From assembly GCA_050260095.1 (NCBI GenBank), contig JBLNBQ010000103.1:1-7250 (forward strand): 7,250 nucleotides of DNA. Direction: 5' to 3'. A program made the translations under genes and the position numbers. This document shows, one piece after another, positions 1-6,554 of the stretch (its first letter is position 1; every line of letters starts with the position of its first letter). Origin of the DNA: JBLNBQ01 sp050260095 (lineage in GTDB: Bacteria; Bacillota; UBA5301; DYFA01). A model generated the notes under the pieces. The model did not search any database, had not been told where the DNA came from, and was given only the letters and a program-made list of their open reading frames with translations.

Positions 1-101
1 CCGGCCGCGGCCCCCAGGAAGACGGTTAGCGTTCCCCGGTCCTGTGTCTTGATTGTGGCTAAGAGAGCGTCCGGGTCACCCCGCCGGTCCTCCTCGACCA
101 T
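1..101 (-). CDS. kdpD: KdpD, osmosensitive K+ channel sensor histidine kinase (N-terminus only, cut by window edge)
   Basis: Only the first 33 codons are in the window. They read as an acidic, Arg-rich start, then DPDALLATIK, then TVFLGAAAG at residues 25-33. In KdpD this segment leads into the Walker A loop (GxxGxGKT) of the N-terminal regulatory domain, so the rest of the P-loop should lie just beyond position 1. KdpD is a membrane sensor kinase that, with the response regulator KdpE, controls kdp transcription in response to K+ limitation. The ATG at 101-99 has a GAGG five bases upstream and lies 7 nt after the kdpC stop, so the gene is the next cistron of the operon. No in-frame alternative start is visible in the short gap. 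It cannot be told here whether this is a full kinase or the shorter stand-alone form (KdpD N-terminal plus Usp domain) that some bacteria carry. Confidence 0.88.
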   Translation of the reverse strand, partial: MVEEDRRGDPDALLATIKTQDRGTLTVFLGAAA

Positions 102-108
102 CGCAGCC

Positions 109-690
109 TCATCTCCCGCGCGTCAGCCCATCCAGCGCCAAGTTGAGTTCCAACACGTTGACCCTGGGTTCGCCCAGAATTCCCCAGAGGGGACGACGTT
201 CATAACGTGCGACCAGCCGGCGAACCACGTCCTCCGAGAGCCCTCTGGCCCGGGCGACTCGGGGAATCTGGAGCCGGGCCGCCTCCGGAGTCACATCGGG
301 GTCGAGGCCGCTGGCGGAGGCCGTTACAAGATCGCTGGGCACCCGGCTCGCCTGGGTGAGACCGTTCTCCTTGCGTACGTTGGCGAGGCGCGCCCCGACT
401 TCCTGCTTCAGCCTGCGGCTCGTCGGTCCCAGGTTTGAGCCGCCTGACGCCCGCGGATCGTATCCCTCCCCGGCCGCCGAGGGACGGGGACGAAAGTACT
501 GCGCGCCATGGAACTGCTGCCCGATGAGGGCCGAGCCAACCACGCGGCCATTCACCCGTACGAGCGAACCGTTGGCCTGGCGGGGGAAGATCAGTTGGCC
601 CAGACCGGTTACTGCAAGGGGGTAGGCCACGCCGGTCAGGAGAGTCATGACCACTAGCAGCAGGAAGGCCTGAATGACTTTCCTCAACAT
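109..690 (-). CDS. kdpC: KdpC, K+-transporting ATPase subunit C
   Basis: A 193-residue protein, close to the usual KdpC length of about 190. KdpC is a single-span membrane subunit that sits beside KdpA and helps the KdpFABC pump bind ATP and assemble. Visible: one N-terminal membrane segment (about residues 6-34, ending LAVTGLGQLIFP), then the family signature FPRQANGSLV (35-44), IGQQF (56-60), YFRPRPSA (65-72), ASGGSNLGP (81-89), PSDLVTASASGLDPDVTPEAA (118-138) and LGEPRVNVLELNLAL (172-186). I chose the ATG at 690. The frame is open back to a TTG at 711, which would add MGRNEKE, but the known family start falls at MLRK. A GGGAAGGA purine run lies upstream, between the kdpB stop and the ATG, at rather long spacing. 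The gene begins 22 nt after kdpB ends and is followed 7 nt later by kdpD. Confidence 0.96.
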   Translation of the reverse strand: MLRKVIQAFLLLVVMTLLTGVAYPLAVTGLGQLIFPRQANGSLVRVNGRVVGSALIGQQFHGAQYFRPRPSAAGEGYDPRASGGSNLGPTSRRLKQEVGARLANVRKENGLTQASRVPSDLVTASASGLDPDVTPEAARLQIPRVARARGLSEDVVRRLVARYERRPLWGILGEPRVNVLELNLALDGLTRGR

Positions 691-712
691 CTCTTTCTCA
701 TTCCTTCCCAAA

Positions 713-2773
713 CTAAACCAGATGCAGCGCCACGACCAGCAGATCGATGAGCTTGATGCCGACGAACGGCACGATCAGCCCGCCAAGACCGTACACGACG
801 ATGTTCCGGGTAAGCAGCGCGTTGGCGCCCACGGGCCGATACTTGATGCCGCGCAAGGCGAGCGGCACCAGGGCGACGATGATGAGCGCGTTGAAGATGA
901 CGGCCGAGAGCACCGCGCTTTGGGGCGTTGTCAGCCGCATGATGTCAAGAACCTCCAGCTGCGGATAGGCGCCGGCGAACATGGCAGGGATGATCGCGAA
1001 ATACTTGGCCACGTCGTTGGCGATGCTGAAGGTGGTCAGGGAACCTCGGGTCATCAGCAGCTGCTTGCCGATCTCCACGACCTCGATCAGCTTAGTGGGG
1101 TTGCTATCCAGATCGACCATGTTGCCGGCTTCTTTGGCCGCCTGGGTCCCGCTGTTCATGGCCACGCCCACATCGGCCTGCGCCAGGGCCGGCGCGTCGT
1201 TGGTGCCGTCGCCGGTCATGGCGACTAGGTGCCCTTCGGTCTGGTACTTTCGGATCAGTTTCAGCTTGGTCTCCGGGGTAGCCTCCGCCAGGAAGTCATC
1301 GACCCCCGCCTCAGCGGCGATGGCGGCCGCGGTGAGCGGGTTATCGCCCGTGATCATGACCGTCTTGATGCCCATCCGGCGCAGCTGTGCGAAGCGCTCA
1401 CGGATCCCGCCTTTGACCACGTCCTTCAGGTAAATCACCCCGAGCGCCCGGTTGCCCTCAGCCACCACGAGCGGGGTACCGCCTTCCTTGGCGATCCTTT
1501 CGGCGGAAGCCTTTACCTCGGCGTCAAGCTGACCGGCGTTCTCCTTAAGATAGGCGGCGATTGCGTCCACCGCGCCCTTGCGGATGCTTCGCCCGCCCAG
1601 ATCGACGCCGCTCATCCGGGTGTGGGCGCTGAACGGCACGAAGGTGGCCCCGATCTCCGCCACGTTCCGCTGGCGCAGGTTGTAGCGCTCCTTGGCGAGA
1701 ATCACGATGCTGCGGCCCTCCGGCGTCTCGTCCGCCAGGGAGGCGAGTTGCGCCGCGTCGGCCAAAGCCTCGACGGTAACCCCCGGTGCGGGAAGAAACT
1801 CCGTCGCCATTCGGTTACCCAGAGTGATCGTCCCGGTCTTGTCCAGCAGTAGGACGTCCACGTCGCCGGCCGCCTCAGCGGCCCGTCCCGAAAGGGCAAG
1901 CACGTTTCGCTTCAGGAGCCGGTCCATCCCGGCGATGCCGATGGCGCTCAGAAGACCGCCGATGGTGGTAGGGATGAGGCAGACCAGGAGTGCTACGAGC
2001 ATCGTCACCGGGACCACTGCTTTGGAGTAGATGGCAAGGGGCTCCAGCGTAGCGACTGCCAGCAGAAAGATGATGGTGAGCCCGATCAGGAGGATTGTGA
2101 GGGCGATCTCGTTGGGCGTCTTCTGCCTCCGCGCCCCCTCTACGAGCCGGATCATTCGATCGAGGAAGGTCTCGCCGGGATTGGCGCTGATGCGAACCTT
2201 GAGCCAGTCGGAGAGGACCCTGGTCCCGCCCGTGACTGAGCTCCGGTCGCCCCCGGCCTCCCGGATGACCGGCGCAGACTCTCCGGTGACTGCGCTCTCA
2301 TCCACCGACGCGATCCCTTCAATCACTTCCCCGTCGCCGGGAATCACATCACCCGCTTCGACCAGCACTACATCGCCTTTGCGCAGGGAGTTGGCCGGGA
2401 CCCGCTCGGTCTTCTCCCCAACCAGCTTCTTCGCCTCGGTCTCACTGCGCGTCCGCCGCAGGGCCGCGGCTTGCGCTTTGCCCCGCCCTTCCGCGAGGGC
2501 CTCGGCGAAGTTGGCGAAGAGGACAGTCACCCAAAGCCACCCGGCTAGCTGCCCGTCGAAGAAGAGGCCTGCCCGTCGCCCGGCGAACACGTCCCGCACC
2601 AGGAAGAAGGTGAGCAGCGCTGCTACCACCTCGACCACGAGCATGACGGGATTGCGCCACATCACTCTCGGATCCAGCTTGACGAAACTGTCCTTGACGG
2701 CCTGCCAGATGATCTTGCGGTCCAGGCCTGCCCCACCGGCTTTGCTAGAAGCGTGAGTAATCGGTGCTGACAT
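713..2773 (-). CDS. kdpB: KdpB, K+-transporting P-type ATPase catalytic subunit
   Basis: A 686-residue P-type ATPase, close to the 682 residues of E. coli KdpB. It hydrolyses ATP through a phospho-aspartate and drives K+ uptake through KdpA. Motifs in order: LDPRVMWRNPVM (33-44) at the N-terminus, actuator loop TGES (163-166; in E. coli the Ser of this motif is an inhibitory phosphorylation site), CLIPTTIGGLLSAIGIAGMDR (265-285) in the membrane region, phosphorylation site DKTGT with Asp311, nucleotide-binding FSAHTRMSG (381-389), ITGDNP (474-479), the hinge TGDGTNDAPALAQADVGVAM (520-539) and SGTQAAKEAGNMVDLDSNPTKL (541-562), then C-terminal membrane helices. All catalytic residues are present. 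The frame is open upstream to 3202, but that part overlaps kdpA and has no KdpB character. The ATG at 2773 is preceded by AGGAGG at 7-nt spacing and matches the family start. Confidence 0.98.
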   Translation of the reverse strand: MSAPITHASSKAGGAGLDRKIIWQAVKDSFVKLDPRVMWRNPVMLVVEVVAALLTFFLVRDVFAGRRAGLFFDGQLAGWLWVTVLFANFAEALAEGRGKAQAAALRRTRSETEAKKLVGEKTERVPANSLRKGDVVLVEAGDVIPGDGEVIEGIASVDESAVTGESAPVIREAGGDRSSVTGGTRVLSDWLKVRISANPGETFLDRMIRLVEGARRQKTPNEIALTILLIGLTIIFLLAVATLEPLAIYSKAVVPVTMLVALLVCLIPTTIGGLLSAIGIAGMDRLLKRNVLALSGRAAEAAGDVDVLLLDKTGTITLGNRMATEFLPAPGVTVEALADAAQLASLADETPEGRSIVILAKERYNLRQRNVAEIGATFVPFSAHTRMSGVDLGGRSIRKGAVDAIAAYLKENAGQLDAEVKASAERIAKEGGTPLVVAEGNRALGVIYLKDVVKGGIRERFAQLRRMGIKTVMITGDNPLTAAAIAAEAGVDDFLAEATPETKLKLIRKYQTEGHLVAMTGDGTNDAPALAQADVGVAMNSGTQAAKEAGNMVDLDSNPTKLIEVVEIGKQLLMTRGSLTTFSIANDVAKYFAIIPAMFAGAYPQLEVLDIMRLTTPQSAVLSAVIFNALIIVALVPLALRGIKYRPVGANALLTRNIVVYGLGGLIVPFVGIKLIDLLVVALHLV

Positions 2774-2780
2774 CACATAC

Positions 2781-2786
2781 CCTCCT
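2781..2786 (-). promoter_or_regulatory. Ribosome binding site of kdpB, overlapping the kdpA stop codon
   Basis: On the minus strand the sequence reads TTTTAGGAGGGTATGTGATG. The AGGAGG shares its first two bases with the TAG stop of kdpA and lies 7 nt before the kdpB ATG. This decides the kdpB start over the upstream open frame, and it suggests that ribosomes ending kdpA are handed on to kdpB. Confidence 0.85.
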
Positions 2787-4491
2787 AAAACGCCCGGCCG
2801 GCCCAGAGCAGCAGATGTTCTATGATCGGGCCCAGGGCCAGCGCCGGGAAGAAGGTCAGAGCTCCGACGATGAGGACAACGCCGATGAGCAGTGCCACGA
2901 AGAGCGCTCCTTCGGTCTGGAAGGTGCCCGGCCCGGGCGCCACCGCCTTCTTGCCAACCTGGTTTCCGGCGATCGCCAAGACGGGCAGGATTACCCCAAA
3001 GCGTCCCACGAACATCGCCAAGGCCAGACTGAGGGTGTAGAACGGTGTGCTGGCGTTTAGGCCCGCGAAGGCGCTGCCGTTGTTGGCCGACGCGGACGAA
3101 AAGGCGTAAAGGATCTCGCTCAAACCGTGGGGCCCTGGATTGAGGACCGAGGCGGTCCCGGCCCTGGTTATGGCGGCTGTCGCACTGCCGAACAGGATAC
3201 ACACCGACGGGATGAGGATTCCCAGCGTAGCCATCTTGACGTCGAAGGCCTCGATCTTCTTGCCCAGGTATTCCGGGGTCCGCCCCACCATCAAGCCAAC
3301 GATGAAGACGGTCAGGACGACGAAGATCAACATGGAGTAGAGTCCTGTTCCGACGCCCCCGAAAATGACCTCGCCCAGCATCATCTGAAACATCGGGACG
3401 AGGCCGCCCAAGGGCGTGAGGCTGCTGTGCATGGTGTTGACCGAGCCGGTGGACGTTGCGGTCGTAGCGGTGGCGTATACGGCGGAATGGACAAGCCCAA
3501 ACCGCACTTCTTTGCCCTCCATGGCGGACGGCCCGCTGAGTCCCAGCCGGGCCAACTGCGGGTTCCCGCTCGCCTCACTGAAGTAAAGGAAGCCCAGCAG
3601 CGCCACGAAGAGGATGGTCATGGCCGCCAGAATCACATGGCCCTGCCGGCGATTCCCGACCATGCGGCCGAAAGTGAACGGCAGCGCCGCGGGTATCCAC
3701 AGGATCGCAAAGACTTCGAGCAAGCTCGTGAGTGCGCTGGGATTCTCGAACGGATGAGCGGCATTGGCGTTGAAGAACCCGCCGCCGTTCGTACCGAATT
3801 CCTTGATCGCTTCCTGGGAGGCCACCGGTCCCATCGCCAGCACCTGGCGACCGCCCTCCACGGTGGTCACCGGGTGGTAGGGCGACAGGCTCTGGATGAC
3901 TCCCTGGGAGATGAGGACCAAGGCAAAGACCAGCGACACCGGCAAGAGCACCCATAAAACCGACCGCGTCAAGTCAACCCAGAAGTTGCCGATGGTCTGA
4001 GCGGTCTTCCGGGTAAGCCCCCGGATGAGGGCAACAGCCACAGCGATGCCGGTGGCGGCGGAGACGAAGTTCTGCACCGTCAGCCCCACCATCTGGGTGA
4101 AGTAACTCATGGTCGTCTCGCCGGCGTACGCCTGCCAGTTGGTGTTGGTCACGAAGCTGACGGCCGTGTTAAGGGCCACCATAGAGGGGACGCCAGGCAA
4201 GTGTTGGGGGTTAAGCGGCAGGATTCCTTGGAGGCGCTGGAGCAGAAAGAGCAGCAGGATCCCCAGGCAGTTGAAGGCCAGGAGTGCGGCGGCGTACTGA
4301 CGCCAGGTCATCTCCCGGTCCTCTTGAATCCCGGAGAGCTTGTAGATCAGGCGTTCCAGAGGCCTGGCGACGGGATCCAGCCAGGTGCGTTGGAGGCTGA
4401 ACACCCGGGCGAGGTAGGCCCCGAGGAGCGGGGCACACAGCCCCAGCAGAACCACGTAGGGAATCAACTGAACCAGGTCGCGAGCCATCAT
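2785..4491 (-). CDS. kdpA: KdpA, K+-transporting ATPase K+-binding subunit
   Basis: A 568-residue, strongly hydrophobic protein (E. coli KdpA has 557). It belongs to the superfamily of K+ transporters with four pore-loop repeats, and in KdpFABC it selects K+ and feeds it to KdpB. Pore and signature regions are intact: FVTNTNWQAYAGE (113-125), GTNGGGFFNANAAHPFENP (233-251), the third loop TATTATSTGSVNTMHSSLTPLGG (341-363), VGRTPEYLGKKIEAFDVK (402-419), the fourth loop FSSASANNGSAFAGL (464-478) and VGRFGVILPVLAIAG (495-509). About ten membrane spans can be picked out by eye. The start codon is the first of two adjacent ATGs (4491 and 4488). It makes a 4-bp ATGA overlap with the kdpF stop. GGAGG lies 4 nt before the first ATG and 7 nt before the second, so the second could be the real start. 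Confidence 0.98.
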   Translation of the reverse strand: MMARDLVQLIPYVVLLGLCAPLLGAYLARVFSLQRTWLDPVARPLERLIYKLSGIQEDREMTWRQYAAALLAFNCLGILLLFLLQRLQGILPLNPQHLPGVPSMVALNTAVSFVTNTNWQAYAGETTMSYFTQMVGLTVQNFVSAATGIAVAVALIRGLTRKTAQTIGNFWVDLTRSVLWVLLPVSLVFALVLISQGVIQSLSPYHPVTTVEGGRQVLAMGPVASQEAIKEFGTNGGGFFNANAAHPFENPSALTSLLEVFAILWIPAALPFTFGRMVGNRRQGHVILAAMTILFVALLGFLYFSEASGNPQLARLGLSGPSAMEGKEVRFGLVHSAVYATATTATSTGSVNTMHSSLTPLGGLVPMFQMMLGEVIFGGVGTGLYSMLIFVVLTVFIVGLMVGRTPEYLGKKIEAFDVKMATLGILIPSVCILFGSATAAITRAGTASVLNPGPHGLSEILYAFSSASANNGSAFAGLNASTPFYTLSLALAMFVGRFGVILPVLAIAGNQVGKKAVAPGPGTFQTEGALFVALLIGVVLIVGALTFFPALALGPIIEHLLLWAGRAF

Positions 4492-4574
4492 AGATCCTCC
4501 GCTCTAATCAACGCATAGACGAGGTACACCAGCAGGGCAACTGCCACGATGCCTCCCAAGACCAGATCCGTCAT
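4488..4574 (-). CDS. kdpF: KdpF, small membrane subunit of the K+ pump
   Basis: A 28-residue protein too short for most gene callers. It is a single hydrophobic helix with the family pattern: MTDLVLGGIVAVALLVYLVY at residues 1-20, then ALIRAEDL. KdpF proteins are about 29 residues and share the VLGGIVA..LLVYL.YAL.R.E layout. KdpF sits in the membrane against KdpA and stabilises the KdpFABC complex. GAGG lies 6 nt upstream of the ATG. Its TGA stop overlaps the kdpA ATG (ATGA), and its own ATG overlaps the TGA of the upstream unnamed reading frame in the same way. Position, length and sequence agree, so confidence is high despite the small size. Confidence 0.93.
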   Translation of the reverse strand: MTDLVLGGIVAVALLVYLVYALIRAEDL

Positions 4575-5017
4575 TTCAATCCTCGCCCTCCAGTAAGCTG
4601 CATCCTCTTCTTGCTCGGCGACCCTCCGGGATCCCCTCTGCCAACCAGATCAGACTGCCAGACAGAACCAGCTTCAGCATGAACGTCGCAACGTTGCCTA
4701 TCCCGAGCGACTAGGTCTTTGCGGTGGCCCGCTAAGGCCGAAGCTCCTTCTCTCCCCAGTTGTAACTTTCCTTCGAAGCGCAGGATCTTGCTGTCACTCC
4801 ATCGGACAGCAGCCTCATGCTCTTCTGCCCAGCTCTCGCTGTAGCCAAACAAGAATCCACACAGGACAAGGTTCCACACTGCGACTCCCGCCATTACTCC
4901 AAGCCCAATCTGCCGATAGCCGTACAGGATGAAGACCACGCCGAAGCTATCCCGAATAACCAGTTCCTGCCTATCGCTCGCTGCGGCCCAAGCTGCATCT
5001 CCCCCGCTTCCGTGCAT
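4571..5017 (-). CDS. Hypothetical protein with hydrophobic segment, directly upstream of and overlapping kdpF
   Basis: An open frame of 148 residues that I do not recognise. Points for it being real: the ATG has AAAGG at 5-nt and GGAGG at 10-nt spacing. Its TGA stop overlaps the kdpF ATG as ATGA, the same arrangement as kdpF/kdpA. Residues 25-60 (SFGVVFILYGYRQIGLGVMA through LFGY) form one or two possible membrane segments, followed by a Trp- and Glu-containing stretch (SESWAEEHEAAVRWSDSK). Points against: the C-terminal 60 residues look like translated non-coding DNA, rich in Gly, Arg, Asp and Ser with no pattern. Codon choice is also less GC-biased at third positions than in the kdp genes. 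It could be a small lineage-specific membrane protein co-expressed with the pump, a decayed gene, or an open stretch of untranslated leader. No function is assigned. Confidence 0.35.
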   Translation of the reverse strand: MHGSGGDAAWAAASDRQELVIRDSFGVVFILYGYRQIGLGVMAGVAVWNLVLCGFLFGYSESWAEEHEAAVRWSDSKILRFEGKLQLGREGASALAGHRKDLVARDRQRCDVHAEAGSVWQSDLVGRGDPGGSPSKKRMQLTGGRGLK

Positions 5018-5219
5018 CCGTACCTTTCCTCCGGAGTGGCGAGGCTTGATGCCAACCCAGTTGTAGCACCGGAACCGGTCATAGGTGTGTCAAAGCTGTA
5101 CGCGTAGGCGTAAGGGAAACATAAAAGCCCGCCCAGGTCTGCGGCCAGGTGGACGCCGTGCGACGACGTTCATCGGTCCCGTGAAGACCCGGCGGGTGTG
5201 GAACGGCTGGCGGCCACCC
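5018..5219 (-). other. Intergenic region upstream of the kdp block; possible control region
   Basis: No gene is supported here on either strand. On the minus strand there is a T-rich element TTTTATGTTTCCCTTACGCC (5107-5126). In spacing and composition it loosely recalls the KdpE target of E. coli. A TTGACA follows at 5088-5093 but has no good -10 at 16-19 bp; the nearest TA-rich hexamer, TACAAC, is 22 bp away. A 12-bp inverted repeat ACCGGAACCGGT lies at 5068-5079. A 6-bp stem (5193-5198 with 5215-5220) borders the tRNA terminator. Taken together this is a plausible but unproven site for the kdp promoter. Confidence 0.25.
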
Positions 5220-5258
5220 GAAAAAGAAAAATCCCGGAGCCTTGAAACTGGCTCCGGG
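5220..5258 (-). terminator. Rho-independent terminator after tRNA-Val
   Basis: On the minus strand a perfect 9-bp stem CCCGGAGCC / GGCTCCGGG (5258-5250 with 5241-5233) closes an 8-nt loop and is followed by ATTTTTCTTTTT. It starts 13 nt after the CCA end of the tRNA, so it ends the tRNA transcript and any read-through from the selenium operon. Confidence 0.93.
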
Positions 5259-5271
5259 GACTCTTTCTTGA

Positions 5272-5348
<77 letters not shown>

Positions 5349-5366
5349 ATCGGGATAGCGTAGTTG

Positions 5367-5395
5367 ATTATACAGGGTCTTTCTTCAGGTGTCAA
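5367..5395 (-). promoter_or_regulatory. Consensus promoter of tRNA-Val, -35 inside the DUF3343 coding end
   Basis: Minus strand: TTGACA (5395-5390), a 17-bp spacer, TATAAT (5372-5367). Both hexamers and the spacer match the sigma-70/sigma-A consensus exactly. Transcription should start near 5360, about 12 nt before the mature tRNA 5' end. The -35 hexamer is built from the Leu-Asp-Thr codons that end the DUF3343 gene. Confidence 0.92.
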
Positions 5396-5636
5396 GCTCG
5401 ACCTTTTCCCACCCGTCGACTTCGTAGGTCCACGCCTCCCCCGGGGTGAGTCCGACGCCGGAGAGCGTGCGGAGCGCTTCGGGCAGCCCCTGGGGCGGCA
5501 TCGACCAGGCCATGCCGCAGTCGGTCGCCAGATCCCGCGGGATCGGGACCACGCTGCCGGGCACCCCGGCCTGCTGCAGCACCCGCTCCGCCCGCAGAAC
5601 CTGGTGGATCGAGGGGAAGAGCAGGATCGCGGTCAA
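5385..5636 (-). CDS. DUF3343 family protein, putative Se/S carrier
   Basis: An 83-residue protein read from a TTG start that overlaps the LysR stop codon as TTGA, with a G-rich (GGTGGGGGG) ribosome binding site 9 nt upstream. The sequence fits the DUF3343 / Se-S carrier family in length and pattern. It begins with a hydrophobic strand ILLFPSIHQVLRAERVLQQA (residues 4-23), then the signature PIPRDLATDCGMAW (31-44) with the conserved Cys40-Gly41, then a C-terminal part ending YEVDGWEKVELDT. These small proteins are found beside yedF, selD and LysR genes in selenium-using anaerobes. They are thought to carry selenium or sulfur on the Cys; the exact reaction is not established. The frame is open upstream to 5804, but that part is the wrong frame of the LysR gene and is Pro/Arg/Gly-rich noise. 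The family assignment is from motif recall, not a search. Confidence 0.85.
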   Translation of the reverse strand: MTAILLFPSIHQVLRAERVLQQAGVPGSVVPIPRDLATDCGMAWSMPPQGLPEALRTLSGVGLTPGEAWTYEVDGWEKVELDT

Positions 5637-6541
5637 CCCAACCGGCCCCCCACCGGGACGTGCTCGATGAGGTAGTCGGCGAAGCGCCGGGCGGCCGGGG
5701 TGACGTACCGGGCCACATTCTGGGCGAGGAACAGCTCCCGCACCAAGTGCCCGCCGGCCACCGGGCGGGCCACCAGGCTTCGCCCGAGTTCCGACACGGC
5801 CCACTCGGAGACGATCGAGACGCCCACCCCAGCCTCGACCGCCGACAGCACCGCCCGCGTGGTGTCGAGTTCCATGACGGCTTTCAGGCGGTCGGGCGAG
5901 TACCCGGCCTCGAAGAGGTGGTGCTCGAAGACCTGCCGCGTGCCCGAGCCGGCGCCGCGGAGCACGAACGGCTCCGCCAAAAGCTGCTCGAGGGTGATCT
6001 CCGCCTGAGCGGCCAGCGGATGCCCGGCCGGCATCACCGCCACCAGCTCATCCGAGAAGATCCTGGTGAACTTGAGTTGGGGGTTGTTCACCTGCACTCC
6101 CACGACGCCGAGGTCCACCGTCCGGTCGAGGAGCCACTCGGCCACCCGGGTGCTCTCGCCGATCCGGAGAGCGATCTGGATGCCGGGATACCGGTTCTTG
6201 AACTCACCAGCCAAACGGGGCAGGACGTACTCCCCGGGGATCGTCGAGGCCCCCACCACCACCCGGCCCGTGTCGAGCGAATTGAGCGAGGCGAGCGCCT
6301 CGTGCATGCGCTCTTGCGCGGCCAGGATGTTCTTGGCTTCCTGAAACACCACCTCACCGGCGGGGGTCAGACGGATCTGCCGGCCCTGCCGTTCGAGCAA
6401 CTGCGCCCCGAGGCTCTCCTCGAGCGCCCTGATCTGGAAGCTCACGGCCGGTTGGCTGATGAACAGCGCCTTGGCGGCCCGGGTGAAGTTCCGCTTTTCC
6501 ACCACTGCGACGAAAGCTTCAAGTTGCCGGAAGTTGGACAA
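5633..6541 (-). CDS. LysR family transcriptional regulator, selenium-metabolism associated
   Basis: A 302-residue LysR-type regulator of normal length. Residues 1-60 are the winged helix-turn-helix, with the recognition region NFTRAAKALFISQPAVSFQIRALEESLG (18-45) and RLTPAGE (57-63). A linker helix follows, then the ligand-binding domain from about residue 92, starting GRVVVGASTIPGEYVLPRLA. The STIPGEYVLP segment and the neighbouring yedF and DUF3343 genes point to the LysR group linked to selenium metabolism, related to CysB/CysL-type sensors. RGAGSGTRQ (195-203) is the typical effector-pocket loop, but the ligand is unknown. The start is TTG at 6541 with AGGAGG 7 nt upstream. The first A of AGGAGG is the last base of the yedF stop, and no ATG fits the family start better. 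LysR proteins often control the operon they sit in, and here the gene is inside rather than divergent from it. Confidence 0.92.
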   Translation of the reverse strand: MSNFRQLEAFVAVVEKRNFTRAAKALFISQPAVSFQIRALEESLGAQLLERQGRQIRLTPAGEVVFQEAKNILAAQERMHEALASLNSLDTGRVVVGASTIPGEYVLPRLAGEFKNRYPGIQIALRIGESTRVAEWLLDRTVDLGVVGVQVNNPQLKFTRIFSDELVAVMPAGHPLAAQAEITLEQLLAEPFVLRGAGSGTRQVFEHHLFEAGYSPDRLKAVMELDTTRAVLSAVEAGVGVSIVSEWAVSELGRSLVARPVAGGHLVRELFLAQNVARYVTPAARRFADYLIEHVPVGGRLG

Positions 6542-6548
6542 GGACCCA

Positions 6549-6554
6549 CCTCCT
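6549..6554 (-). promoter_or_regulatory. Ribosome binding site fixing the TTG start of the LysR gene
   Basis: AGGAGG on the minus strand, 7 nt before the TTG at 6541, sharing one base with the yedF TGA stop. It supports the non-ATG start and suggests coupled translation of yedF and the regulator. Confidence 0.8.

Noticed and set aside
2774..3202. N-terminal extension of the KdpB frame (143 extra residues)
   Set aside because: It overlaps the conserved end of kdpA in another frame and is Arg/Pro/Gly-rich without KdpB similarity. The ATG at 2773 has a perfect ribosome binding site.
4682..4695. Small inverted repeat AACGT-CGCA-ACGTT
   Set aside because: A 5-bp stem is expected by chance in this length of DNA, and it has no T-tract or supporting context.
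4596..5002. Short repeat GATGCAGCTT, two direct copies (minus strand) near 4597 and 4992
   Set aside because: The match does not extend beyond about ten bases on either side and the copies are 400 bp apart, so it is likely chance.
5105..5145. Possible terminator on the minus strand (GC-rich run followed by TTTTATGTTT)
   Set aside because: The GC-rich part does not fold into a clean stem next to the T-run, and a strong terminator already ends the tRNA transcript upstream.
4575..5219. Possible c-di-AMP (ydaO) riboswitch upstream of the kdp operon
   Set aside because: Such riboswitches control K+ transporters in some Firmicutes, so I looked for the conserved GAACCCGUCAGCUAACCUCG-like 3' core and the GGGGUGAA segment. 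Neither is present on the minus strand. A covariance search would settle it.
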